Shown piece by piece: positions 8,019 to 16,512 of a stretch of DNA of 64,000 bases (the stretch's first letter is position 1; each line of letters starts with the position of its first letter). Origin of the DNA: Ramlibacter rhizophilus (GTDB taxonomy: Bacteria; Pseudomonadota; Gammaproteobacteria; Burkholderiales; Burkholderiaceae_C); contig NZ_SMLL01000005.1 of assembly GCF_004681965.1 (NCBI RefSeq), positions 248,001 through 312,000 on the forward strand. The letters are read 5' to 3'. The notes under the pieces were generated by a model that worked only from the letters and a program-made list of their open reading frames with translations, was not told the origin of the DNA and did no database searches. Made by a program: the position numbers and the translations under genes.

Positions 8019-9233
8019 ATGAGAACCCTCCTGACCCGGGCGACGCTGATCGACTGCGTCGAGCCGCGCGCGCAGGCGGATTGCACCGTGCTGCTGGAAG
8101 ACGGCCGGATCCAGGAGATCTTCCAGGCGGGCCACGCGCCCGCCGTCGGCGACGCCGAAGTCATCGACCTGCAGGGCGCCTACCTGATGCCCGGGCTGTG
8201 GGACGTGCACATCCACCCCGACTACCTGCAGCTGTCGGACGTTCCTCTGGCCGACCAGGTGACGCTGTTCGGCCACCGACTGCAGGCGGCCCTGCTCGAA
8301 TCGGGCATCGTCGGCTTCCGCTGCGCGGGGGCCCACCACTACATGGACGTGGCCTGGAAGCGGGCCTTCGACTCCGGGCAGCACCTCGGTCCGCGCCTGT
8401 TCGCCTCCGGGCACTTCCTCACCACCACCGGCGGGCACTTCCTCACCTCGGGGCACGCGAAGGAAGTGGACGGCCCCTATGGCTGGGTGAAGGCCATCCG
8501 CGAGGAAATCAAGAACGGCGTCGACCACATCAAGCTCAATCTGTCGGGCGGCATCATGGGTCCGGCCTGGGACCTGCACCGGCACTCCTTCCTGCTGGAA
8601 GACGAGCTCAAGGCCGCCTTCGACATCTGCAAGCTGCGCGAATTCAAGGTGATGGCCCATGCCACCAACCCGCAGGCGGTGAAGGCGGCCATCCGCCTGG
8701 GCGCGCACAGCATCGAGCACGGCTACATCCTCGACGACGAGTGCATCGAGCTGTTCCTGGAGCACGACTGCTGGTACGTGCCCACGCTGTCCATCAGCCA
8801 CCTCACGCCGGGCCAGGCCACCAACGACTGGGAGCATCGCTGGGTCAAGAACCGCAACCTCTCGCACTCCCTGTGCTGTCGTGCGGACGCCGCCTCCGAC
8901 GTGCACCAGGCCGGCTTCCTGAAGGCGCTGAAGGCCGGCGTGAAGATGGCGCTGGGCTCCGACATCCGTCCGCTGAAGGACGCCGCCCTGCTGGAGCTGG
9001 GGCTGTGGGTGCGCGATGGGGCCACGCCCTGGCAGGCGCTGGTGGCCGCCACACGCAGCGGCGCGGCCATCTGCGGCATGGGCGACGAGTCGGGCACGGT
9101 GGAGAAGGGCAAGATCGCCGACTTGATCGTGGTCGGCTCCAATCCGCTGGAGGACATCAATAGCGTGCGCCGGCTGCAGCTCGTCTTCAAGGACGGCCGG
9201 CTCGTGTCGGACAAACGGGCGAAGGCGCGTTGA
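8019..9233 (+). CDS. Metal-dependent amidohydrolase
   Basis: This 404-aa amidohydrolase-superfamily enzyme has metal-ligand motifs DVHIHPD (HxH) near residue 64, HIKLNL (possible carboxylated Lys) near 170, VMAHATN and SIEHGYIL for the two later histidines, and ALGSD for the catalytic Asp near 312. The family includes imidazolonepropionases, hydantoinase-like enzymes and Xaa-Pro or N-acyl amino-acid hydrolases; the substrate cannot be fixed. The ATG at 8019 was chosen because the family sequence (TLLTRATLIDC) begins there; no strong ribosome site is visible. The stop is directly followed by the GTG of the next gene, indicating coupling. Confidence 0.88.
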   Translation: MRTLLTRATLIDCVEPRAQADCTVLLEDGRIQEIFQAGHAPAVGDAEVIDLQGAYLMPGLWDVHIHPDYLQLSDVPLADQVTLFGHRLQAALLESGIVGFRCAGAHHYMDVAWKRAFDSGQHLGPRLFASGHFLTTTGGHFLTSGHAKEVDGPYGWVKAIREEIKNGVDHIKLNLSGGIMGPAWDLHRHSFLLEDELKAAFDICKLREFKVMAHATNPQAVKAAIRLGAHSIEHGYILDDECIELFLEHDCWYVPTLSISHLTPGQATNDWEHRWVKNRNLSHSLCCRADAASDVHQAGFLKALKAGVKMALGSDIRPLKDAALLELGLWVRDGATPWQALVAATRSGAAICGMGDESGTVEKGKIADLIVVGSNPLEDINSVRRLQLVFKDGRLVSDKRAKAR

Positions 9234-9234
9234 C

Positions 9235-10488
9235 GTGAACGCCAGCGCCCAGCCCCGCGTGGCCGTGGTCGGCGCCGGCATCGTGGGCACCAGCATCGCC
9301 CTCGCCTTGGTCAGGCGCGGGGCGGAGGTACTGCTGGTGGACCGCGACGAGCCGGGCCACGGTTGCAGCTTCGGCAACTCCGGCGCGGTGAGCCCGGCCT
9401 CGGTGGCGCCGCTGGCCATGCCGGGCGTGCTCGCCTCCGTGCCCGGGATGCTCCTGGACGACGAGAGCCCGCTGTACCTGCCCCTGCGCTACCTGCCGCA
9501 GGCGCTGCCCTGGCTTGCCCGCTTCGTCGCGTCCGCGCGGCCGGCCGCGGTGGAGGCCGCGGCGAAGAAGCTGCACGAGATGCATGCGGGCGCGCTCGAT
9601 GCCCACGAGGCCATGACGCGCGAGCTCGGCGTGCCCGAGCTGTTCCTGCGGCGCGGCCACCTGCACCTGTACCCCGACGCGCAGGCGCTGGCGAAGGATG
9701 CCGGCGGCTGGCGACTGCGCGAGGCCTACGGCTTCCGGGCCGAGCGCCTGGACCGCGCCGGCATCGAGGCGCTGGAGCCCCGCGTCGCCGCGCGCTACCG
9801 GGTGGGCATGTACCTGGCCGACCACGCCACCATCCGCAACCCCTTCCGCTACGTGCAGGCGATGGCCCGCGCCTTCGCGGACGCCGGAGGGCGCATCGTG
9901 CGCGGGCAGGTGCAGTCGCTCGTGCGTGATCGGGATGGCTGGCACCTGCGGCGGGCTGGCGGCGCGGACGGCATCGCCTGCGACCACGCGGTGGTCGCCG
10001 CGGGTGCCTGGTCGCGCGAGCTGCTGGCGCCGCTGGGGGTGCACCTCGCGCTGGAGAGCCAGCGCGGCTACCACCTGCAGTTCCTGGGCGCGCACGACCT
10101 CGTGTCGCGCACCGTGGTGCTGGCCGACAGGAAGGTCTTCGTCACGCCCATGGAAGACGGCCTGCGCGTCGGCGGCACGGTGGAGATCGGCGGGCTGCAT
10201 GCACCACCGGACGAACGCCGCGCGGCGGTGCTCGGTCGAATCGCCCGCGAGACCTTCACAGGCCTGGACGACATCCCCACGCGCACCTGGATGGGGCACC
10301 GCCCGTGCATGCCCGACTCGGTGCCCGTGGTCGGCCCGGCGGCGGGGCACCCGGGCCTGTGGCTCGCCACGGGCCACGGACACCTCGGTCTCACCGATTC
10401 CCTGAACACCGCGCAGCGCATCGCCACGGCCCTGCTCGGCGAGCCCTCGGCGGCCGCACGGCCGACGCCCGCATTGGCCCGCGCCTGA
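9235..10488 (+). CDS. FAD-dependent D-amino-acid dehydrogenase-like oxidoreductase (DadA/DAO family)
   Basis: This 417-aa flavoprotein has an N-terminal dinucleotide fold VVGAGIVGTSIAL (about residues 9-21). Its C-terminal block (GHRPCMPDSVPVVGPA and LATGHGHLGLT) is typical of DadA and related D-amino-acid or imino-acid dehydrogenases. It starts with GTG 1 nt after the amidohydrolase stop. It should deaminate or oxidise an amino acid released by the neighbouring amidases and pass electrons to the respiratory chain; the exact substrate is unknown. A second Bug gene follows after 24 bp. Confidence 0.9.
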   Translation: MNASAQPRVAVVGAGIVGTSIALALVRRGAEVLLVDRDEPGHGCSFGNSGAVSPASVAPLAMPGVLASVPGMLLDDESPLYLPLRYLPQALPWLARFVASARPAAVEAAAKKLHEMHAGALDAHEAMTRELGVPELFLRRGHLHLYPDAQALAKDAGGWRLREAYGFRAERLDRAGIEALEPRVAARYRVGMYLADHATIRNPFRYVQAMARAFADAGGRIVRGQVQSLVRDRDGWHLRRAGGADGIACDHAVVAAGAWSRELLAPLGVHLALESQRGYHLQFLGAHDLVSRTVVLADRKVFVTPMEDGLRVGGTVEIGGLHAPPDERRAAVLGRIARETFTGLDDIPTRTWMGHRPCMPDSVPVVGPAAGHPGLWLATGHGHLGLTDSLNTAQRIATALLGEPSAAARPTPALARA

Positions 10489-10512
10489 TCCACCCGACCC
10501 GAGGAGTTTTCG

Positions 10513-11511
10513 ATGCCCCGCTCCACCCGCCGCTTCCTCGCCGCCGCCCTCGGCCTGTCCCTCGCCTGCGGGGCCGCCGTCGCGCAGTCCCCCGCATCCG
10601 CCCCGGCGACCGACTGGCCTACCCGCCCGGTCCGTCTGGTGGTCCCGTTCCCGCCCGGCGGCTCCACCGACGTGGTCGCGCGCCTGATCGGCGAGAAGCT
10701 CACGCAGTCCCTCGGTCAGCCGGTCGTGGTGGACAACCGGGCCGGAGCCGGCGGCACCACCGGCTCCGACCTCGTGGCCAAGGCGGCCCCCGATGGCTAC
10801 ACCTTCCTCATGGGCACCAGCAGCACCCACGCGATCGCCCCCAGCCTCTATGCCAAGCCGCCCTACGACCCGTCCCGCGACTTCACGCCGGTGACACTGC
10901 TCGGGACGGCCACCATCCTCATGGTGGTGCACCCCTCGGTACCGGCGAAGAACGTCACGGAGTTCGTCGCCCACGCGAAGTCGAAGCCCGGCGAACTGAT
11001 GTTCGGCTCCACGGGCAACGGCAGCGTCTCGCACCTCACCGCCGAGTACTTCAAGTCGCTCGCCGGGCTGAACCTGCAGCACGTTCCGTACAAGGGCGAT
11101 TCGCCCATGACGCTGGACCTGGTGGCTGGCCGGGTGCATGTCGCCTTCGGAACGGCGGTCGCATTCCTGCCGCACGTGCGCAGCGGCAAGCTGAACGCGC
11201 TGGCCGTCACCGACGCCAAGCCCTCTCCCGTGGCACCGCAGGTGCCGACCGTCGCCGCTTCGGGCCTGCCGGGGTTCGAGGCGCTGCAGTGGTTCGGGCT
11301 GCTGGCACCGGCCAGCACGCCGCCGGCGGTGGTGAACCGCATGCACGCGGAGGTCGCGAAGGCGCTGCAGACGCCCGAGGTGCAGGAGAAGCTGCAGGGA
11401 CTGGGCATGCAGATCGTCGGCGGAGACCCCGCGTCGTTCGCGGGCTTCATGCGCGCGGAATCGGCCAAGTGGGGAAAGATCGTGCGGGACTCGGGGGCGA
11501 AAGTGGACTGA
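10513..11511 (+). CDS. Bug-family periplasmic solute-binding protein
   Basis: This 332-aa exported protein has a signal peptide ending near AVAQS, then WPTRPVRLVVPFPPGGSTDV, VVDNRAGAGG, HVPYKGDSPM and PQVPTVAASGLP, all standard Bug motifs. GAGG lies just before the ATG. It is the last gene of the 7.0-11.5 kb catabolic set and the second Bug protein in it, suggesting two related ligands or one ligand with two receptors. No TctA or TctB gene is linked. Confidence 0.93.
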   Translation: MPRSTRRFLAAALGLSLACGAAVAQSPASAPATDWPTRPVRLVVPFPPGGSTDVVARLIGEKLTQSLGQPVVVDNRAGAGGTTGSDLVAKAAPDGYTFLMGTSSTHAIAPSLYAKPPYDPSRDFTPVTLLGTATILMVVHPSVPAKNVTEFVAHAKSKPGELMFGSTGNGSVSHLTAEYFKSLAGLNLQHVPYKGDSPMTLDLVAGRVHVAFGTAVAFLPHVRSGKLNALAVTDAKPSPVAPQVPTVAASGLPGFEALQWFGLLAPASTPPAVVNRMHAEVAKALQTPEVQEKLQGLGMQIVGGDPASFAGFMRAESAKWGKIVRDSGAKVD

Positions 11512-11651
11512 ACGTGTGAACGGACGCGGGCGCGCGATCCGCGGATGGCGACCGCACGGGGGCGTTGTCCAGGAATACCTCCACGACATTCCCTGAGCTG
11601 GCTGCCGACGCTGGCCGAGTCGCACTTGGGCTGGACACCCTGGCCTCCGCG

Positions 11652-13049
11652 TCATGGAGACATGCGGCCCTCGTGCGCCCCTGCGATCCGCGCGTCCGGC
11701 TTGATGCGGCGCAGCAGCACCATCATCTCGCCCTCGATGCGGTCCAGCGCGTCCGGCGTGTGGCCCTCGAAGCGCAAGGTGAGCACCGGGGTCGTGTTGG
11801 AGGCCCGCACCAGGCCGAAACCATCCGGCCAGTCGAGACGCAACCCGTCGACGGTGCATGCCTGCGCCGCGCGGGGAAAGTCGCCATGCGTCACCAGCGC
11901 CTGGGCCACCCGGTGGGCCTCGCCCTCCTCGCATGGCACGTGCAGCTCCGGGGTCGCGAAGCTGTTGGGAAGTGCCTCCAGCATGGCGCCGGCGTCCGCC
12001 TCGCGCGCAAGGATTTCCAGCAGGCGGCAGGCGGCGTAGGTGGCATCGTCGAAGCCGTACCAGCGCTCCGCGAAGAACACATGGCCGCTCATCTCGCCGG
12101 CCAGCGGCGCGCCCAGTTCGCGCATGCGCGCCTTGAGCGCGGCATAGCCGCTCTTGTGCATGACGGGCTGCCCGCCGGCGGCCGCGATGGCTTCGCCCAG
12201 GCGCTGCGTGGACTTGACGTCGAACACGATGGGCGCGCCCGGCAGCCGCGACAGCAGGTCGCGCGCGAACAGCATCATCTGCCGGTCCGGAAAGACGATC
12301 TGGCCCGAGGGCGTGACCACGCCCAGCCGGTCGCCGTCGCCGTCCAGCGCCAGCCCGAGTTCGGCGCCGGTGGACTGCACGAGCGCGACCAGCTCGCGCA
12401 GGTTCTCCGGGCGGCTGGGATCCGGGTGGTGGTTCGGGAAGCGCCCATCCACCTCGGTGTAGAGCTCCACCACCTCGCAGCCGATGGCCCGCAGCACCGA
12501 GGGCGAGGAGGCGCCCGCCACGCCGTTGCCGCAGTCCAGCACCACCTTCATGGGCCGGGCCAGGCGAATGTCGGCGGCGATGCGCTCGCGGTAGGCGGGC
12601 AGGATGTCGTGGGCGCGCTGCGTGCCGCAAGACGCGTGCGGCGCGGCTTCGGCCTCCATGGCTTCGCGCAGCCGCTGCAGGTCCGCCCCGAAGACCGTCC
12701 GGCCCGAGCGCACCAGCTTGAAGCCGTTGTCGCCGCTGGGGTTGTGACTGGCGGTCACCTGCACGCCGCTGGCGCACAGCGTGTGGGTGGCGAAGTACAT
12801 CATGGGCGTGGTGACGCGCCCCAGGTCGATCACATCGACGCCTGCTGCGAGCAGGCCCTGGGAGAGGGCCTGCGCGAGCGCCGCACCACTCAGGCGGCCG
12901 TCGCGGCCCAGGGCCACGGCGCGCTCGCCGGCCTGCAGCACCTGCCGGCCGAAGGCGTGGCCGACGGCGGTGGCGAGCGCTTCGTCGATGCCGGCGGGAT
13001 AGGCGCCGCGGATGTCGTAGGCCTTGAAGACGCTGCGCGCAAACTTCAT
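11652..13049 (-). CDS. Phosphomannomutase/phosphoglucomutase
   Basis: This 465-aa alpha-D-phosphohexomutase of the AlgC/ManB type interconverts hexose 1- and 6-phosphates for exopolysaccharide, LPS or nucleotide-sugar synthesis. N-terminal FKAYDIRG, the phosphoserine loop TASHNPSG with Ser101, the metal loop LDGDGDR (about 237-243) and the sugar loop GEMSGHVFF (about 320) are all intact. The start at 13049 (ATG) is chosen because KFARSVFKAYDIRG is the conserved N-terminus; longer reading upstream is unrelated. It lies downstream of the GH18-like gene on the same strand with 76 bp between. Confidence 0.93.
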   Translation of the reverse strand: MKFARSVFKAYDIRGAYPAGIDEALATAVGHAFGRQVLQAGERAVALGRDGRLSGAALAQALSQGLLAAGVDVIDLGRVTTPMMYFATHTLCASGVQVTASHNPSGDNGFKLVRSGRTVFGADLQRLREAMEAEAAPHASCGTQRAHDILPAYRERIAADIRLARPMKVVLDCGNGVAGASSPSVLRAIGCEVVELYTEVDGRFPNHHPDPSRPENLRELVALVQSTGAELGLALDGDGDRLGVVTPSGQIVFPDRQMMLFARDLLSRLPGAPIVFDVKSTQRLGEAIAAAGGQPVMHKSGYAALKARMRELGAPLAGEMSGHVFFAERWYGFDDATYAACRLLEILAREADAGAMLEALPNSFATPELHVPCEEGEAHRVAQALVTHGDFPRAAQACTVDGLRLDWPDGFGLVRASNTTPVLTLRFEGHTPDALDRIEGEMMVLLRRIKPDARIAGAHEGRMSP

Positions 13050-13125
13050 GGCGCAAGCTTCGGATCGGGCCGGGGCTGCTCCTGTAGGACGGCGCCCCCG
13101 GCCGAGGCCGCGCAGCGGCCGTGCT

Positions 13126-14133
13126 TTACAGGCGCTTGGCCATTTCCTTGGCCCAGGCGTTGCCGCCGGCCAGCTGGGTCTGCGCGCTCCAGCAGAACAT
13201 GCCGCGCAGGCCGGGGTGGGCCGCCTTCGCCGCGTCCCACTCGCGCAGGCAGTCGGCCATGGACGGGCCGTTGCTGTAGTTGGCCGAGAGGCCCACCACC
13301 GTCCTCTTGTCGCCCAGCAGGCCGACCCAGGTGTCCACGCGGCCCTTGATGTAGCCGGGGGCATTGAAGCCGGACCAGTCGTAGAACTGCGGGCCGGCAT
13401 AGTCCAGCACGCCGGCCTTGGCCATGTCGGCCATGAGGCGCTGCTGCTCGGGCGAGTTGGGTTGCGGCGGCGCGGTGATGGCGAACTCGGAGCCGTACAG
13501 CGCCTTGAGCTGGCTGGCGATCCAGACCATCTCCGTGGAGACCGCGGCCACGTTGCCTGCGCTCAGGATGTGGGCCTCGAAGTTGTTGAAGTCCAGGCCG
13601 TCGAAGCCGCCCAGGCGGGCATACATGACCTTGATCGATTCGACGAAGTTGGTGGACTTGGTGCGGTTGTCCCAGGCGTAGCCGGCCTGCGCGCCACCGG
13701 CCGTGAGGATCACGCGCTGGCCGCGGGCGCGGCAGGCCTGGATCTGCTCGGGCTTGACCGCGTCGTAGTGCTCGAAGAAGAAGGCGCCGTTGCCGCCGTT
13801 GTTGTAGCTGCCGTCGGAGCCGCGGCTCTCGGGCTTGGCATGGAAGAGATAGATGACGTTGAACTCGACCGGAACGTCGGTGATCTTGAAGCGGCCGGTG
13901 TCCCAGGTGGTGTAGTAGCAGCCCAGGATCTTGTCGGGCAGGCCCTTGGCCGCCACGGATTCGACCGCCGCGGCACTCGGCGTCACGGGTTGCGGGCCGC
14001 TGTCCACGGGCGTCACGGGCACGGCGGAGCCGACGGTCTCGACGCCCAGCGCGCCACCCCCGCCGCCGCCACAGGCGGTCAGGGTGAACACTGCTGCGGC
14101 AGAGCCGGTATGAAGGAAAAGGCGTCGGTTCAT
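13126..14133 (-). CDS. GH18-like Tat-type lipoprotein
   Basis: This 335-aa protein has a twin-arginine-like signal (NRRLFLH) and a lipobox LTAC with Cys21 followed by a glycine run, so it is probably an outer- or inner-membrane lipoprotein. The body resembles a TIM-barrel GH18 (chitinase-like) domain: GCYYTTWDTG, VILTAGGAQAG, and the beta-4 segment FDGLDFNNFE at 177-186. In active GH18 enzymes the motif is DGxDxDxE; here Asp is replaced by Asn183 and the Glu position by Phe185, with Glu186 one residue late. It may therefore be inactive or use altered geometry. A leader element shared with the 52.3-kb lipoprotein gene lies upstream. Confidence 0.72.
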   Translation of the reverse strand: MNRRLFLHTGSAAAVFTLTACGGGGGGALGVETVGSAVPVTPVDSGPQPVTPSAAAVESVAAKGLPDKILGCYYTTWDTGRFKITDVPVEFNVIYLFHAKPESRGSDGSYNNGGNGAFFFEHYDAVKPEQIQACRARGQRVILTAGGAQAGYAWDNRTKSTNFVESIKVMYARLGGFDGLDFNNFEAHILSAGNVAAVSTEMVWIASQLKALYGSEFAITAPPQPNSPEQQRLMADMAKAGVLDYAGPQFYDWSGFNAPGYIKGRVDTWVGLLGDKRTVVGLSANYSNGPSMADCLREWDAAKAAHPGLRGMFCWSAQTQLAGGNAWAKEMAKRL

Positions 14134-14269
14134 GGTTCAACAACTCGAATGAAGGTGGCGGGGCGCGGAGCCCGGAGCCCGGGGGGTTGAAAGATGAGCC
14201 GAGGCATCGACGGCCTGCCGCTTCGCTTCGCCGCAGATCCTCTGCGACTCGGCTCAGCTCAGGACTGAC

Positions 14270-14350
14270 CTCAGCAAGAGCCGCGAATGTAGTAGGCGCA
14301 GTCCGACAAGCCAGTAGGCAAGTGACTACAGACGTTACGAAACATGAGCT
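14270..14350 (-). promoter_or_regulatory. Shared leader element, copy 1 (upstream of GH18-like gene)
   Basis: Read on the minus strand, this roughly 80-nt segment starts GCTCATGTTTCGT, continues with GTAGTCA, CCTAC and CTTGT, and ends CTACTACATTCGCG and TTGCTGAG. It aligns with 52142-52222 with about three quarters identity and two single-nucleotide gaps. It ends 136 nt before the GH18-like ATG. No standard promoter is clear inside it. Confidence 0.6.
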
Positions 14351-14356
14351 TGGACG

Positions 14357-14408
14357 TTTCGTGAGGAGTTTCACGAAAGCAGCGCCCGAGCGTCCTACAT
14401 GCGTAGGA
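14357..14408. promoter_or_regulatory. Two palindromes in the GH18-like / SRPBCC divergent region
   Basis: TTTCGTGA (14357-14364) and TCACGAAA (14371-14378) are perfect arms with a 6-nt spacer; TCCTAC (14393-14398) and GTAGGA (14403-14408) are perfect arms with a 4-nt spacer. Both are plausible protein-binding sites between divergent genes. The rest of the 587-bp gap (to 14720) shows nothing I can name. Confidence 0.4.
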
Positions 14409-14720
14409 GTCGGCGCACACGCCTGTGGGACGGGAGCCCTGCAAGCTCAGGGGTTTGGCGGGCTCGGCCGTACACCACCTGAGCCACCGCTTCGAACGGT
14501 TCAGGTTGCCTACGGCAGAGCTGAGTCGGCGCTCAGCTCATGCAGACGGTTACGCTTTTCCGGGCTGGGGCCGCCCTCGCTGCCCGCGAGAGCCACGCGC
14601 CATGCCTGCATCGGCCGCTGCCATTGCTTTGCAATCTGTTGCGCCCGCCCGCGCGCGTGCTCGGCACCATCTGGGCGTGGGCCCGTGTGTGCGGCCCGAC
14701 TTCACCAAGAGGAATCTGAT

Positions 14721-15263
14721 ATGGGAACCATGGCCAAGGTGGCCGCGCTGGCGGTCGGCGGCTGGCTGCTGTCCAAGCAGTTGAAGAAGCGGCGGGAGCC
14801 GGGATCGAACTCCGGCGTGAAGGAGTCGATCGACGTCGACGTGCCGGTGAGCGCGGCCTACAACCAGTGGACGCAGTTCGAGGAATTCCCCAAGTTCATG
14901 GACAACGTGGAGAGCATCCAGCAGATCGACGACACCCACCTGCGCTGGCGCGCCAACATCGGCGGCAAGACCAAGGAGTGGGTGGCCGAGATCACCGAGC
15001 AGACGCCCGACCAGCGCATTGCCTGGCGCAGCACTGAAGGCCTGCGAAACGCCGGCGTGGTCACCTTCCACAAGCTCAGCGACAACCGCACCCGCGTGAT
15101 GCTGCAGATGGACTACGAACCGGAGGACATGACCGAGAAGATCGGCGACGCCCTGGGGGGCGTGCGCAAGACCGCGCGCGGCAACCTCAAGCGCTTCAAG
15201 GAACGGATCGAGTCGCAGGGCCACGAGAGCGGCGCCTGGCGCGGCACGGTGACGCGGCATTGA
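14721..15263 (+). CDS. SRPBCC-family (cyclase/dehydrase-like) protein
   Basis: This 180-aa protein has a short N-terminal hydrophobic stretch (AALAVGGWLLSKQL) followed by a START/SRPBCC hydrophobic-pocket domain: SIDVDVPVSAAYNQWTQFEE, FMDNVESI, WRANIGGKTKEW, and DYEPEDMTEKIGD. Such COQ10-like or polyketide-cyclase-like proteins are common stress-associated membrane proteins in Burkholderiales; the ligand is unknown. The ATG at 14721 follows AAGAGGAA (14707-14714). It is divergent from the GH18-like lipoprotein and is followed by repeat cluster B and an intrinsic terminator. Confidence 0.82.
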   Translation: MGTMAKVAALAVGGWLLSKQLKKRREPGSNSGVKESIDVDVPVSAAYNQWTQFEEFPKFMDNVESIQQIDDTHLRWRANIGGKTKEWVAEITEQTPDQRIAWRSTEGLRNAGVVTFHKLSDNRTRVMLQMDYEPEDMTEKIGDALGGVRKTARGNLKRFKERIESQGHESGAWRGTVTRH

Positions 15264-15285
15264 GGCTGGCGGCCCACTCGCGCCG

Positions 15286-15390
15286 TTCGAGCGTCTCGCG
15301 CGATGGGCTTCGACAGGCTCAGCCCGAACGGGTAGGGGTTGGGTTCGCTGTTTTTTGAGAGCCCGTCGAAGCCCAAACCAACTCCCACCC
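15286..15390. repeat. Dispersed REP-like repeat B
   Basis: Contains TCTCGCGCGATGGGCTTCGA followed by CAGGCTCAGCCCGAACGG, and the facing half GAGAGCCCGTCGAAGCCC. The same halves occur at 5.05, 39.85 and 46.2-46.5 kb. It lies directly after the SRPBCC gene. Confidence 0.7.
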
Positions 15391-15464
15391 ACGCGCTTGA
15401 CAGGCATCCGGGCAAACCCCTAGCCTGTGGGCTCTTGTCTCCTAACGACCTCGGGTCGTCTTGC

Positions 15465-15492
15465 AAGCCCGCTTCCTGCGGGCTTTTTTTTT
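15465..15492 (+). terminator. Rho-independent terminator
   Basis: A perfect 8-bp stem, AAGCCCGC (15465-15472) and GCGGGCTT (15478-15485), with a 5-nt loop is followed by an unbroken T-run. It would end transcripts from the SRPBCC gene. A second small stem (ACGACC TCG GGTCGT) precedes it. Confidence 0.9.
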
Positions 15493-15552
15493 CGCCCGCC
15501 GTGAAGTTCGCCATGGGCCAATAATCTGCGCTTTGCGAACTCCCCCGCCCGA

Positions 15553-16344
15553 ATGCTCACTGCGAACGCCTCCCTGCCCCCTCCCGCACCCGCCGACGAA
15601 CGCGAATACGTCATGGGCCTGGAAAAAGGCCTGTCCGTCATCGAGGCCTTCGGCCAGGTGCGCGGGCCGGCCACGCTCACGCGCCTGGCCGAGATCACGG
15701 GGCATTCCAAGGCCTCGGTACGCCGCTCGCTGCTCACCCTGTGCCGCCTGGGCTATGCCGTGCAGGACGGGCGCGACTTCCAGCTGGCCGCGCGCTCGCT
15801 GCGCCTGGGACACGCCTTCGTCGCCTCGGACCCGCTCAGCCGCGTGGCGCAGCCCATCCTTGAGATGACCGCCGAACGCACGCGCGAATCGGCCTCCGTG
15901 GCGGTGCTCGACGCGCAGGACGTGGTCTTCGTGGCCCGCGCCACGCACCGCACCAGCCTCTCCTGGGGCCTGGGCATCGGCGCGCGCCTGCCCGCCTACT
16001 GCAGTGCGACAGGCCGCGTGCTGCTGTCCGAGCAGCCGCGCGAGTACGTGGAGTTCATCCTCAACCGCATGAGCCGTCCGGCGCTCACGCCGCACACCCG
16101 CACGGGGCTGGCCGAGATCCTGGACCAGATCGATCAGGTGCACGCGCGCGGCTGGGCCGTCTGCGACGAGGAGCTGGAGATCGGCCTGCGCTCCATCGCC
16201 GTTCCCATCCGCACCGGCCGCGGCGAGCTGGTGGGCGCGCTCAGCCTCTCGGTGGCGACCAGCCGCATGGACTTGCCGCAGATCGTGGAGCAGTTGCTGC
16301 CCGAGATGGAATTGGCGCGGCGCAGCTTCGCTTCGGTGTTGTGA
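15553..16344 (+). CDS. IclR-family regulator, PcaR/PobR-like
   Basis: This 263-aa protein has an N-terminal helix-turn-helix (GLEKGLSVIEAFGQ, TLTRLAEITGHSKASVRRSL) and an effector domain with GARLPAYCSATGRVLLS and CDEELEIGLRSIAVPI. The sequence pattern is that of the PcaR/PcaU/PobR subgroup, which controls aromatic-acid (protocatechuate, p-hydroxybenzoate) catabolism. No aromatic ring-cleavage genes are nearby, so its targets are probably elsewhere; the 16513 gene directly downstream is the only local candidate. Confidence 0.88.
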   Translation: MLTANASLPPPAPADEREYVMGLEKGLSVIEAFGQVRGPATLTRLAEITGHSKASVRRSLLTLCRLGYAVQDGRDFQLAARSLRLGHAFVASDPLSRVAQPILEMTAERTRESASVAVLDAQDVVFVARATHRTSLSWGLGIGARLPAYCSATGRVLLSEQPREYVEFILNRMSRPALTPHTRTGLAEILDQIDQVHARGWAVCDEELEIGLRSIAVPIRTGRGELVGALSLSVATSRMDLPQIVEQLLPEMELARRSFASVL

Positions 16345-16512
16345 GCCAGGAGCGTCTGGCCACCCTCCCGGGCGGATTCTCCGGGGTGGCCGACGGGGAC
16401 GCAGTGCTATAAGTTCTTGCGCCTGCCGGCCTGGCAAGGGAGCGCTCAAGCCGCGCAGCATGCGCGCACCCCTCCTCGCGCTCCCGTTTCGCCCACCGCA
16501 TTGGAGACCGCC

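Noticed and set aside
9187..13056. A 1289-codon open frame on the minus strand and many other very long frames opposite real genes
   Set aside because: They are antisense shadows caused by high GC: low-complexity, Arg/Ala/Gly-rich translations with no family motifs, covering genes with clear motifs on the other strand or frame.
14270..14350. Sigma-54 promoter inside the shared leader
   Set aside because: The GG/GC spacing is 11 rather than 10 in one copy, and the pattern is absent in the other copy.
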